The position numbers and the translations under genes are program-made. DNA of 64,000 nt from an uncultured Bacilli bacterium (lineage in GTDB: Bacteria; Bacillota_I; Bacilli_A; RF39; UBA660): the NCBI GenBank assembly GCA_934099115.1, contig CAKOPK010000001.1:62001-126000 (forward strand), read 5' to 3'. Numbering within the stretch: the first letter of the stretch is position 1; every line of letters starts with the position of its first letter. The notes under the pieces are model-generated. The model ran no database searches. It saw nothing but the letters and a program-made list of their open reading frames with translations, and had not been told where the DNA came from. Below are positions 41,557 through 50,916 of the stretch, one piece after another.

Positions 41557-43608
41557 ATGGAAATAGAAACATTAAAAAGGAAAAATAAATATTTTTATTT
41601 AGGAATTATATGTGGGGTTATACTTCTTGCTATAGTGGGATTTAGTACTTCAAGAGCCAAATATAAAACAACACAAAGTATAAAATTAGCAGAAGGCACT
41701 ATCACTAATTATAGTACCGCAGATGTAAATGTCGCAGTCTATTGGGGAGACAAAGCAAAGAGTGCATTTCCAGATAAGAATAGTGGTTATCAATTTGATA
41801 AAGTAGTATGTAGTGTAGAAAGTATAGCAAATAAAGCAACATGGTCCAATGAAGCGTGGTCACTTAATATGGAAGTAACAGAACCAGTTAAATGTTGGAT
41901 ATATTTTACATATACTCCAGAAATGAGTTTATCATTAAGTGGAGATTATACGAATAAGACAGTAACAATAACCAATGATTTTAAATCAACCAATTTATAT
42001 AAAGTAACAAAATATTATTATAGTTTAGATGGAACTAATTATGTAGAAAGTACAAATAATAGTTATACATTTACAGAATGGCAAGGAGTAAAGTTAAGTG
42101 CATCTAAATATACAATTTATACGAAAGCGGTAGATGAAGAAGGAAATGAAACAAGTGTAATAACAGGATCTATCTGGTTAGATAATGCAGCCCCAAATTT
42201 AATGTTTAATACGGGATCTAATACAGTAGGAAATAATGGATGGTATAAATCATATACGATGAATATAAAAGCAACAGATGAAAATAACATAGGAACTTTC
42301 CAATATTGTGTAACAACTAGTACAACATGTACACCAAACATCAATATAAATGCAGGAACAACAGAAGCAAGTTATAACTATACGTTTGGAACAGCAAGTA
42401 GTGGACAAAGAGTATGTGCAACCTCAACAGATATTGTAGGAAACAATACCGGAATAAAATGTTCAGAAGCATATAAAGTAGATGTAACAAAACCAACGAT
42501 ATCTAATATGAGTGCGAGTGTAAACAATAAAACAATAAACATATCAGTAAATGCAACCGATGTAGGAAGTGGAGGATTAACATACTTCTACAGTATAGAT
42601 GGAGGAAGAAATTATACATCTAGAACAAGCAACACTTACAGTGTTACAGTAGGAGCAGGAACCTACAGTATTTATGTATATGTAGTAGACGCAGCAGGGA
42701 ATCAAAGTGCGGTAAAGACAACGAGTGCAGTGATTAACAATCCATTAAAAGAAACAATTCTTGCAAATTCACCGACAATAACAACAAGAACAGATTTTAG
42801 TACAACCGTAACAAATACAAATACTGGAACATTATATACAGCGGCAGATGATTATGGAACAAGTTATTACTATGCAGGAAATCCAACAGACAACTGGGTA
42901 AAATTTGCAGGTTTCTATTGGAGAATCATTCGATTAAATGGAGATGGCACCATCAGAATGATCTATAATGGAACTACAACAAATCAAACAGGAGAAACAA
43001 CTCAAATAGGAACAAATTCTTTTAATAGTAGCTATGACAGCAATTTATATGTTGGTTATCAGTATGCTGATGGTGAAGTCCATGGAAGAGGAACAGATAG
43101 TACAATAAAAGGTGTGTTAGATAGTTGGTATAGCAGTAATCTAAGTAGCTATGCAAGTAAAATAGCAACCGGAAATGGAGCAGCATTCTGCAATGATAGA
43201 ACTCCATATAATGGACAGGGAATAGGAAGAATTGAAACATATTATGCGGCATATAATAGATTAATAACAAATAAAACTCCAACTTTAAAATGTAACAATA
43301 CCAATGATAACTTTAATGTTTTCGTAGGCTTAATTACGGCTGATGAAGTAGTTTACGCTGGTAGCATATATTATCCATTTAATACTGTTTTTTACTTATA
43401 TACAAATCAAAGTTATTGGACTATATCTCCATCTCATACTGATTGTGATGGATGGGCAGATGTATTTCACATAGGGGCTAATGGTACACTAAGCACATAT
43501 GATCGTGTTACCAACACATTTGGTGTTAGACCAGTAATCAACTTAAAATCAGATGTATCTTTTTCTAGTGGAAATGGAACTTCTTTTGACCCATATGTAG
43601 TTTCATAA
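41557..43608 (+). CDS. membrane-anchored surface protein with Ig-like repeats and lectin-like domain, cassette D
   Basis: 683 aa, the longest of the four paralogues. Signal anchor (about 13-32) ending in SRAKYKT; a two-cysteine domain (about 45-125); three Ig-like, threonine- and tyrosine-rich modules (about 127-210, 211-310, 311-395) with the repeated phrases AVDEEGNET, KATDENNIG, VVDAAGNQS typical of bacterial Ig repeats. The shared domain (about 405-683) begins at TTRTDFSTT and ends GVRPVINLKSDVSFSSGNG. The Ig modules act as a longer stalk, lifting the same head further from the cell. Strongly A-rich coding strand. Confidence 0.72.
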   Translation: MEIETLKRKNKYFYLGIICGVILLAIVGFSTSRAKYKTTQSIKLAEGTITNYSTADVNVAVYWGDKAKSAFPDKNSGYQFDKVVCSVESIANKATWSNEAWSLNMEVTEPVKCWIYFTYTPEMSLSLSGDYTNKTVTITNDFKSTNLYKVTKYYYSLDGTNYVESTNNSYTFTEWQGVKLSASKYTIYTKAVDEEGNETSVITGSIWLDNAAPNLMFNTGSNTVGNNGWYKSYTMNIKATDENNIGTFQYCVTTSTTCTPNININAGTTEASYNYTFGTASSGQRVCATSTDIVGNNTGIKCSEAYKVDVTKPTISNMSASVNNKTINISVNATDVGSGGLTYFYSIDGGRNYTSRTSNTYSVTVGAGTYSIYVYVVDAAGNQSAVKTTSAVINNPLKETILANSPTITTRTDFSTTVTNTNTGTLYTAADDYGTSYYYAGNPTDNWVKFAGFYWRIIRLNGDGTIRMIYNGTTTNQTGETTQIGTNSFNSSYDSNLYVGYQYADGEVHGRGTDSTIKGVLDSWYSSNLSSYASKIATGNGAAFCNDRTPYNGQGIGRIETYYAAYNRLITNKTPTLKCNNTNDNFNVFVGLITADEVVYAGSIYYPFNTVFYLYTNQSYWTISPSHTDCDGWADVFHIGANGTLSTYDRVTNTFGVRPVINLKSDVSFSSGNGTSFDPYVVS

Positions 43609-43638
43609 TGTTTATAAGTTATGTGTTATTCACAATGT

Positions 43639-43663
43639 AAAAAGACAGGTTGGCTGTCTTTTT
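43639..43663. terminator. bidirectional terminator between cassette D and mfd
   Basis: AAAAAGACAG (43639-43648) / CTGTCTTTTT (43654-43663). Works in both directions for the two convergent genes. Confidence 0.85.
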
Positions 43664-43673
43664 CATTTAAATT

Positions 43674-43687
43674 ATTTCCTGGGAAAT
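43674..43687. promoter_or_regulatory. Noc-type binding site, one mismatch
   Basis: ATTTCCTGGGAAAT differs at one central base from the Noc site ATTTCCCGGGAAAT known from Bacillus. It lies just after the mfd stop codon. Confidence 0.6.
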
Positions 43688-43689
43688 AA

Positions 43690-46600
43690 TTACTTCATAT
43701 TTTTTATTAATTCTAAAAGTGGGACAAACGTATATAAGAAATGCTTGTCTTTTTCTTTTAGCATTAAGCTTATAATTATTTTCTTATTAAAATACTTAAA
43801 TTTTAAGTTGGGATTAATATTATAGCTTTCTAAGAATAATTTATCTGCTTTTAGAGCATTAGATAATTCTTCTGGTAATTCTACTTCGATTAATTTGGAA
43901 TTTTGTACTACTCTGGTTATATTAAGCTCACTTGCTAGTTTTTCAAACCATTCTTCATACATATAAATAATTATATTTTCATCTAATTTACCAAATCTAT
44001 CTTCTAATTCTTCTTTAACTCTGTTTAGACTATCTTCTGAGTTAATCTCATTAATTTTTTGATGGATTTCTATCTTAATTTCATCGTCAGTAGTATATTT
44101 ATCAGAAATATGAGTGCTTACATTTATTAATGACTTTTCGCTCTTTTCTTCAAATACTTCTTCCCCTTTTAGTTTATGCATTTCTTCTTCTATCATTTGC
44201 ATATATAGATTAATTCCAATAGAATCTACAAACCCCGCTTGTTCATTTCCTAAAATATCTCCGGCACCTCTTATGGCTAAATCGCGCATGGCAATACGAT
44301 ACCCGCTTCCTAGCTCTGTAAATTCTTTAATTGCTTCTAGACGTTTAACCGCTATTTCATTTAACAATTTGCTTTTATCATATAATAAATAGGCATATGC
44401 AATACGATTTGACCTACCAACTCTTCCTCGTATTTGATATAGTTGAGAAAGTCCAAAGTGGTCAGCATTATAAATTATTAAAGTATTTGCTCTTGGAATG
44501 TCTATTCCTGTTTCTATAATAGTAGTACATACTAAAATATCATATTTATAATCAATAAAGTCTTGCATTATATTCTCTAAATCTACTTTTGACATTTGGC
44601 CATGAGCACTAATTATTCTTGCTTCTGGAACTAAAGTTTTTAATTTATTTATAACTGTTTCTAATTGATTAATATTATTATATAATACAAATACTTGACC
44701 TTCACGTGATAATTCTTTATAGATTGCATCTTTTACAATTAAATCTTGTTCTTCCATTACATAGGTTTGGATTGGATATCTATTTACTGGTGGAGTATCA
44801 ATTACAGATAAGTCACGCAAACCGGACATAGCCATTTTTAACGTTCTAGGAATTGGGGTAGCTGATAAAGTTAAAACATTAACATCATTTTTGTATTTTT
44901 TAATTTTTTCTTTATGAGTTACACCAAAACGTTGTTCTTCATCTACGATTAAAAGGCCTAATTTTTTAAATTTTACATCATCACTTAATAATCTATGAGT
45001 TCCAAAAACAATATCTATTGTACCTTTTTCTAAGCCCTCTAAAATATTTTTAGTTTCTTTGGGAGATGTAAAACGATTTAGTAGTGCTATTTCTACAGGA
45101 TAATCTTTAAATCTTTCTAATGCACTTGTATATTGTTGTTTTGATAATATTGTTGTAGGACATAAATAAAATACTTGTTTATTATTTAAAATTGTTTTAA
45201 ATATAGCTCTAAAGGCTACTTCTGTTTTACCAAATCCTACATCGCCACATAATAAGCGGTCCATTGGTACTGGGTCTTTTAAATCTTTATTAATTTCATT
45301 AATTGCTCTTTCTTGGTCTTTAGTTGGATTATATTGAAAGCTTTTAGCAAAGTCTTCTTCCATTGTATAATCTTTATAAGCATCTGCTTTTATGGCTTTT
45401 CTAGAGGCATATAATTTCAATAATTCTTCTGATATATCTTTTATTTTCTTTTCTACTGCTCTTTTTGTTTTAGCCCAATTTGTAGAGTTTAACTTGTTTA
45501 TTTTAGGTTTTAAGCCATCTTTACTAGCGTATTTTAAAATAGTATCCATTTTTTCTACAGGTATATATACTTTATCATTTCCAGCATATAATATTTCAAT
45601 ATAATCTTTTTCTAAGCCATTTTGGCTTAAAGTTTTAATTCCATTATATATACCTATTCCATGAGCCATATGTACTACATAATCACCTAAATTTAAAGAA
45701 TTTAAGTCTTTTATTTTACGTCCTATTTTATATTTATTTTTATATTTTATTTCTTCTGTATTTACTTTTTCAATATCATTTTCGCTTATTACTACATATT
45801 TATCAATAATAAAGCCTTTGGGTAATTGTTGCTTAACAACTTTAAAAGGAACTGTTATATTCTCTTTTATTATATTTATTTGTTTATCTTTAGTAAGAGC
45901 AAAAATTATTTCATAGCCTTTTTTGTGCCAAATTGCTGTTTGATCTTTTAATTTTTCAAAGTTAGAATTAAAATTTTCTATTTCGCTAGATTTTATATTT
46001 AATACATCTTTGGTGGTTATATTATCTAAGTATGTAATATATATATTTTCTTTGCTATTAATTTCATTTAAATTATACATAAACTGGTGATTTTCTGGTA
46101 ACCCTTTACTTGTTTTGTACTCAAACATTTCTTCTTCTAATTTATTATAACTTGCATTAATTCTACTATTATCAATAGTGACTACTATGGGATTATTGCA
46201 ATAGTCATATAAACTTGAATAATTATCTGTTTTTATGTCACCATTAGGTATTAACTCTATTTCTTCTATTTCTTCAATACTTTTTTGAGTTTCTTCGTCA
46301 AAGTAACGAATGGATTCTATAGTTTTGCCAAAAAATTCAATACGTATTGGATGTTCTTTTAAAGTAACAAAAATATCAATTACAAAGCCTCTTATAGCAT
46401 ATTCACCAGTAGATGTTACGATTGTATCTCTTTTATATTCTAAAGCATCTAATACTTCTAAAAGCTTTTCTCTATTTATATCTTCTCCTTTTTTTAATTT
46501 TATATTTAACTTTTGGCCTGTTTTTAAGTCTGGTAAATATTTTAAAAAACCCATTAAATTAGTAACAACTATCCCCGTGTTTGTTTTTAAAGCCTCAATA

Positions 46601-46869
46601 GTTTCTATTCTTGTTGTTTTTAATTCTGGAGAGATTGCAATAGCCATACTCGTTAAAAAATCGTCCATTGGAAACATATAAGTTTGGTCTTCCATTCGTT
46701 TTAAATTGCTATAAAATTTATTTGCTTCATATAAAGTACTTGTTAAGACAATAATATTTTTATTCTTTTGGTGATATAATTTTTCAACGTATAAAGCCGC
46801 AAGTTCGTTTGTTAAACCCGCGATAGTTAAATTATTATCATAACGAAAATAACTATCTAAAAAATCCAT
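43690..46869 (-). CDS. mfd: transcription-repair coupling factor
   Basis: Removes RNA polymerase stalled at DNA damage and recruits UvrA. About 1059 aa from the ATG at 46869 (AAGGAAGGG ribosome binding site); an in-frame ATG further upstream would run into pth. UvrB-homology region (about 1-320), RNA-polymerase interaction domain (LGDYVVHMAHGIGIYNG, about 405-470), helicase with Walker A GDVGFGKTEV, Walker B VDEEQRFG and motif VI QIRGRVGRS, and a C-terminal UvrA-masking domain. Somewhat shorter than the Bacillus protein. 13 bases after pth. Confidence 0.97.
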   Translation of the reverse strand: MDFLDSYFRYDNNLTIAGLTNELAALYVEKLYHQKNKNIIVLTSTLYEANKFYSNLKRMEDQTYMFPMDDFLTSMAIAISPELKTTRIETIEALKTNTGIVVTNLMGFLKYLPDLKTGQKLNIKLKKGEDINREKLLEVLDALEYKRDTIVTSTGEYAIRGFVIDIFVTLKEHPIRIEFFGKTIESIRYFDEETQKSIEEIEEIELIPNGDIKTDNYSSLYDYCNNPIVVTIDNSRINASYNKLEEEMFEYKTSKGLPENHQFMYNLNEINSKENIYITYLDNITTKDVLNIKSSEIENFNSNFEKLKDQTAIWHKKGYEIIFALTKDKQINIIKENITVPFKVVKQQLPKGFIIDKYVVISENDIEKVNTEEIKYKNKYKIGRKIKDLNSLNLGDYVVHMAHGIGIYNGIKTLSQNGLEKDYIEILYAGNDKVYIPVEKMDTILKYASKDGLKPKINKLNSTNWAKTKRAVEKKIKDISEELLKLYASRKAIKADAYKDYTMEEDFAKSFQYNPTKDQERAINEINKDLKDPVPMDRLLCGDVGFGKTEVAFRAIFKTILNNKQVFYLCPTTILSKQQYTSALERFKDYPVEIALLNRFTSPKETKNILEGLEKGTIDIVFGTHRLLSDDVKFKKLGLLIVDEEQRFGVTHKEKIKKYKNDVNVLTLSATPIPRTLKMAMSGLRDLSVIDTPPVNRYPIQTYVMEEQDLIVKDAIYKELSREGQVFVLYNNINQLETVINKLKTLVPEARIISAHGQMSKVDLENIMQDFIDYKYDILVCTTIIETGIDIPRANTLIIYNADHFGLSQLYQIRGRVGRSNRIAYAYLLYDKSKLLNEIAVKRLEAIKEFTELGSGYRIAMRDLAIRGAGDILGNEQAGFVDSIGINLYMQMIEEEMHKLKGEEVFEEKSEKSLINVSTHISDKYTTDDEIKIEIHQKINEINSEDSLNRVKEELEDRFGKLDENIIIYMYEEWFEKLASELNITRVVQNSKLIEVELPEELSNALKADKLFLESYNINPNLKFKYFNKKIIISLMLKEKDKHFLYTFVPLLELIKNMK

Positions 46870-46882
46870 AAAGACCCTTCCT

Positions 46883-47440
46883 TTATTTATGATTATAGTC
46901 ATTCATGACTTTTGCAATAGAATTTCTTATAAAACTTTCAATTATTTTATCAAAAATTGGATATAAATTAGCAATTGCTTCTCGTTCTTCTTTGTTAAAT
47001 GTACCTAAAACATAATCTTTTACATCACCTTTTGTATTATGAGATATTCCTACTTTTAATCTAGCAAAAGCATTTGAATTTAAATGTTCAATAATAGACT
47101 TGATACCATTATGGCCTCCAGCACTACTATTTATCTTAATACGATATTTCCCAACTGCTAAGTCTAAATCATCTTGAATTACCAAAATGTCTTCGGGAGT
47201 AATTTTAAAATATCGGGCATAAGCACCAACGGCATTGCCTGATAAATTCATATAAGTTTCTGGTTTTATAAAATATACTTTTTCATCATCAATATTAAGA
47301 GTTGTACACATGGCATTCATTTTATTTTGCCAAATTACAGACTTATTTTTTAAATAATTATCTATTACCATAAATCCTATATTATGACGAGTATTTTCAT
47401 ATTCTTTTCCTGGGTTTCCTAATCCTACTATTAGTTTCAT
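46883..47440 (-). CDS. pth: peptidyl-tRNA hydrolase
   Basis: Recycles peptidyl-tRNA. 185 aa from the ATG at 47440, chosen because AGAGGTAAG precedes it. LIVGLGNPGKEYENTRHNIGF holds the catalytic His; ETYMNLSGNAVG and VIQDDLDLAVGKYRI are also present, and AGGHNGIKSI. Between the methyltransferase gene and mfd, as in Bacillus. Confidence 0.97.
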   Translation of the reverse strand: MKLIVGLGNPGKEYENTRHNIGFMVIDNYLKNKSVIWQNKMNAMCTTLNIDDEKVYFIKPETYMNLSGNAVGAYARYFKITPEDILVIQDDLDLAVGKYRIKINSSAGGHNGIKSIIEHLNSNAFARLKVGISHNTKGDVKDYVLGTFNKEEREAIANLYPIFDKIIESFIRNSIAKVMNDYNHK

Positions 47441-47451
47441 GTTCTTACCTC

Positions 47452-48147
47452 TTAATTCCATATGTTTTGATATGTTTTTGTTTCTCTATTTATTATTTTA
47501 TGATCCACTTTCATTCCTATACGGGCATTTTTAACACATTTTATTAAAACCATTATTGCAGGTTCTTCTTCTTTGGAAGAAATAAATGTCATCTTTTTTA
47601 TTCTTAAATTATTTTTGGAGCATAAGGTTATAATTTCTTCTAGTCGTTCTGGGCGATGGACTAGATAAAACTCACCATTATTCTTTAATAGATAAGATGC
47701 TATTTCTATTAATTCTTTCAATGTAATGGTTATTTCATGTCTTGCTATCGCTTTTTCATAATTTTCATTTTTTAATGAACTATCCTGTTTAAAAAACGGT
47801 GGATTGCAGGTTATTATGTCAAAATTATTTCCCGGGAAATAATTTTTAGCATTTTTGGCCGTATCATTAATCATTGTTATTTTATTTCCCAAGCCATTTT
47901 CTGCAATACTTTTAACTGCTAGATCATAAATTGATTTTTGAATTTCTATTCCAGTTATTTGTATTTCTGTTTTATTTGCAATAATCATAGGCAATGGTGC
48001 ATTTCCTGTACATAAGTCCAATAATGTTTTTTTATTTTTGGTTTCTATGTATTCTGCTAGTAAAAGAGAATCCAAAGAGAACTTGAATTTCTCATTATCT
48101 TGATAAATAATTAAACCATAGTCATATAAATCATTTTTTACTGTCAT
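47452..48147 (-). CDS. yabB: tRNA1(Val) N6-adenine methyltransferase-like protein (YabB)
   Basis: About 231 aa from the ATG at 48147 (GGAG six bases upstream; TTG at 48159 also in frame). Class I SAM-methyltransferase: motif I TLLDLCTGNAPLPMII and the N6-adenine motif ITCNPPFF, with FSLDSLLLAEY at the start typical of TrmN6/YabB. Overlaps the 3' end of ricT slightly (17 bases). Contains one Noc-type palindrome inside its coding sequence. Confidence 0.85.
   Translation of the reverse strand: MTVKNDLYDYGLIIYQDNEKFKFSLDSLLLAEYIETKNKKTLLDLCTGNAPLPMIIANKTEIQITGIEIQKSIYDLAVKSIAENGLGNKITMINDTAKNAKNYFPGNNFDIITCNPPFFKQDSSLKNENYEKAIARHEITITLKELIEIASYLLKNNGEFYLVHRPERLEEIITLCSKNNLRIKKMTFISSKEEEPAIMVLIKCVKNARIGMKVDHKIINRETKTYQNIWN
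47827..47840. promoter_or_regulatory. Noc-binding site (NBS)
   Basis: Perfect ATTTCCCGGGAAAT inside the yabB coding sequence. Confidence 0.75.
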
Positions 48148-48931
48148 CATTATCTCCAAGATACATGTCTATTTTTTCATTATTTACTAAAACTTTATAA
48201 CTACGATTTAAAATGTTTTTACTTATAACTTGGCCACTGCCACCTGGTGTTTCCACAATATTTCCAACATCTGGCATTCCTTGATTACATTCTTTATATT
48301 GCTCATCTTCATAAGTTAGACAGCATAATAGGCGACCACATAAGCCATTAATTTTGGTTGGATTAAGTGCTAACCCTTGGTTTTTAGCCATGTTCATAGA
48401 TACAGAATCTATATGATTTAAAAAACTAGCACAGCATATTTTTTGACCACATTGACCTAATCCACCAATTTCACGAGCTTTATCACGAGCTCCAATTTGG
48501 CGCAATTCTATTCGTGTACGATAAATGCTTGCTAGTTTTTTAGCAAGTAAGCGAAAATCTATTCTTTCATCGGCTAAAAAATTAAATATTAGCTGTTTAC
48601 GGTCGAAAGTAAAACTGGCATTAATTATTTTCATTTCTAAGCCTAGCTCTTTTACTATATTTCTACATTCTTTTAAAGCTTTTTCTCCATCACGGAGGTT
48701 TTTTAAGTATTGTTCATAATCTGATTTTGTAGAAATACGAATTACTTCTTTTAATTCTTCTAAATTAATATTCTCTTTTTCTAAAACACTAATCACTTTG
48801 CCAAATTGTAGTCCTTTTTCAGTTTCTGTAATTACTGTTACATTTATTGGACATTTAAACGTGCTTTTAAAATTATATACTTTGCCATTATCTTTAAAGT
48901 TTATTCCATAAATATAATAATTATTATTCAT
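48131..48931 (-). CDS. ricT: RicT (YaaT), PSP1-domain regulator
   Basis: Part of the RicA-F-T complex that acts with RNase Y and affects sporulation. 266 aa. PSP1 domain with LGQCGQKICCASFL and LCGRLLCCLTYED, two three-cysteine clusters that bind Fe-S in Bacillus. It ends with a TGA stop. 8-base overlap with holB, as in Bacillus gene order. Confidence 0.95.
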   Translation of the reverse strand: MNNNYYIYGINFKDNGKVYNFKSTFKCPINVTVITETEKGLQFGKVISVLEKENINLEELKEVIRISTKSDYEQYLKNLRDGEKALKECRNIVKELGLEMKIINASFTFDRKQLIFNFLADERIDFRLLAKKLASIYRTRIELRQIGARDKAREIGGLGQCGQKICCASFLNHIDSVSMNMAKNQGLALNPTKINGLCGRLLCCLTYEDEQYKECNQGMPDVGNIVETPGGSGQVISKNILNRSYKVLVNNEKIDMYLGDNDDSKK

Positions 48932-49769
48932 TGCAACCTCGCATTTCTATAACGAATTTATCTAATATTAGTTCTATATTTACATTATAACTCATATCTT
49001 GTAATATGTTAGTAATAATATTTAATTTTCTGATAATTATTTTAGGAGTATCTTCTATTTCAAAGGCTTTTACTAGGTTTTGATTATATTCTAGACCTGA
49101 AGCTTTTAAAAGATTTTCATAGTAAATATTTAATATTATTTTTAAAATTTGCTCAATATCTTTTTTCTCACTATAATTATTTAATAATTCTTTTTTATTA
49201 TTAATTAATTCTTTTGAATTAATTTTTTTTAAATAAGACAACGCTGTATTTTTATAATTTTCATATTCTTCTTTTGTTATTTCTTCATTTGTTTCTTCAT
49301 AGTTTAAAATTATACTTTGACATCGACTCTTAATCGTATCTATCATTACATCTTTATTATTAGTAAGAAAAAAGCCTAAAATCCCTGGGGTTGGTTCTTC
49401 GACAAATTTTAGCATAGAGTTGGCACTGCTGGCGTTTAGTTTCTCAGCATTTTTAACTATATAAGTATTATATCTACTATAAATTGGAATAGTACTAAAA
49501 CTATCTTTTAAGGTTTCTATTTGTTCTTTTTTAATGCTTATTCCATTCGGTTCAATTATTTTTAAACTAGGAAGACTATCTTTATTAATTAGATTACATA
49601 AATTACACTTTGTACAATTAAAACTATATGTTTCTTTACAATTTAACATTTTTATTACTTCTTTTAAGTCTTTTAAAGCCAAAGTCATATTATTTGTTTC
49701 AATTAAATAGGCGTGAGCTAATTTTCCCTCACGATTTTTTATGACTAATTCTTCTAATTCTTTTAACAT
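48924..49769 (-). CDS. holB: DNA polymerase III subunit delta prime
   Basis: Clamp-loader subunit. 281 aa from the ATG at 49769 (GGAGGACTT ribosome binding site); the longer frame to 49928 runs through bofA and is not used. Cysteine cluster CTKCNLC, ANSMLKFVEEP and the SRC motif DTIKSRCQS. It lacks a Walker A, as expected for delta prime. tmk, darA and yaaR, which precede holB in Bacillus, are absent. Confidence 0.92.
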   Translation of the reverse strand: MLKELEELVIKNREGKLAHAYLIETNNMTLALKDLKEVIKMLNCKETYSFNCTKCNLCNLINKDSLPSLKIIEPNGISIKKEQIETLKDSFSTIPIYSRYNTYIVKNAEKLNASSANSMLKFVEEPTPGILGFFLTNNKDVMIDTIKSRCQSIILNYEETNEEITKEEYENYKNTALSYLKKINSKELINNKKELLNNYSEKKDIEQILKIILNIYYENLLKASGLEYNQNLVKAFEIEDTPKIIIRKLNIITNILQDMSYNVNIELILDKFVIEMRGCNE

Positions 49770-49777
49770 AAGTCCTC

Positions 49778-49972
49778 CTAAATAAGAAAATATGTTGCTA
49801 CTAATCCTAAAATTCCAGGAGTTCCTAAGAATGTTACTAATACAATAGTTATTATATTTATTGGGATAAAGATACTGGTTGTAGATAGAAGTATATTTAA
49901 TCCATATAGCATTACAAATGATACACATAGTTTTCTTATATATTTTATTATTTTTTTTGCCATAATCATCAC
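49778..49972 (-). CDS. bofA: BofA-family inhibitor of pro-sigma-K processing
   Basis: 64 aa or slightly less (ATG codons at residues 1, 2 and 4). Two hydrophobic segments; the C-terminal one reads PINIITIVLVTFLGTPGILGL, the BofA signature. In Bacillus BofA restrains SpoIVFB in the engulfed forespore membrane, and the gene also lies after recR. Further support for sporulation. Confidence 0.85.
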   Translation of the reverse strand: MMIMAKKIIKYIRKLCVSFVMLYGLNILLSTTSIFIPINIITIVLVTFLGTPGILGLVATYFLI

Positions 49973-49999
49973 ACTAATATATATGATTATTATACTTTT

Positions 50000-50602
50000 T
50001 TATTCCGATATTTTTTTTCGGTCTTCTAGTGCTTTTTCTAAAGTAATATTATCTAAATAATCTATTTCGGCACCGATTGGGATACCATAAGATAATCTAG
50101 ATATTGTTACTTTTTTATTTTCAAGTATTTTTTTTATATATAGGGTTGTAGCTTCTCCTTCAATAGTTGGCCTTAAGGCTAGAATCAACTCAGGATTTTC
50201 TAAATTATCTACACGATTTAAAAGTGAAGGCAAATTAATATCTTCTGGGCCTATATCATCCATTGGGGAAATAAGGCCATTTAGTACATGATAAGTTCCG
50301 TTGTATTTGCCTGATTTTTCAAATGAAAAAATACTTTTAAAATCTTCTACTACACAAATTGTATTTTTGTTTCTATTTAAGTCATTACAAATATCACAAA
50401 TCTCTTTATCTGTTAGATGTCCACAGATATTGCATCTTCCTAGTTTAGTCTTTGCTTCTTTCAAAGTTATACTAAATCCATCTATTTCTTCATCAGAAAA
50501 CTCTAGGGTGGCTATAGCTAATCTTTCGGCACTTTTTTCGCCTATTCCAGGTAATTTTTTATAGTAGCCTATTAATTGTTCTAAATAGCTAGGATAATTC
50601 AT
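50000..50602 (-). CDS. recR: recombination protein RecR
   Basis: 200 aa. HhH region LPGIGEKSAERLAI, zinc finger CNICGHLTDKEICDIC and Toprim domain ICVVEDFKSIFSFEK. With RecF and RecO it loads RecA on gapped DNA. Its start shares base 50602 with the ebfC stop. Part of the dnaX-ebfC-recR unit. Confidence 0.97.
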   Translation of the reverse strand: MNYPSYLEQLIGYYKKLPGIGEKSAERLAIATLEFSDEEIDGFSITLKEAKTKLGRCNICGHLTDKEICDICNDLNRNKNTICVVEDFKSIFSFEKSGKYNGTYHVLNGLISPMDDIGPEDINLPSLLNRVDNLENPELILALRPTIEGEATTLYIKKILENKKVTISRLSYGIPIGAEIDYLDNITLEKALEDRKKISE

Positions 50603-50901
50603 TAGAATAGTCCATTTAGAGAAGAGCCATAGGCACCCATTTTGCTCTCTATTTCTTTGTCTATTTTGTTTGTAGCATTATTTATTGCTATTTTAATCAT
50701 ATCTTCTAGAGCTTCTTTATCATCATCTTCAATTGGGCCTTCGAAAAGTATTTTAATAGATTGTATTTCCTTCTTGCCATTCATTTCAACTTTTACCCAT
50801 TCGCTGGTTCCTTCAAAAATAGTTTTATCTATTTCCTCTTTCTTTTTAGTAATATCTTTTTGCATTTTTTGTGCTTGTTGCATTAAACTTTGAATATTCA
50901 T
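50602..50901 (-). CDS. ebfC: YbaB/EbfC nucleoid-associated protein
   Basis: 99 aa. MNIQSLMQQAQKMQKDI start, then helix and beta pattern with WVKVEMNGKKEIQSIKI. DNA-binding small protein always found between dnaX and recR. Normal length. Confidence 0.95.
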   Translation of the reverse strand: MNIQSLMQQAQKMQKDITKKKEEIDKTIFEGTSEWVKVEMNGKKEIQSIKILFEGPIEDDDKEALEDMIKIAINNATNKIDKEIESKMGAYGSSLNGLF

Positions 50902-50916
50902 TTTCTTTCCTTCTTT

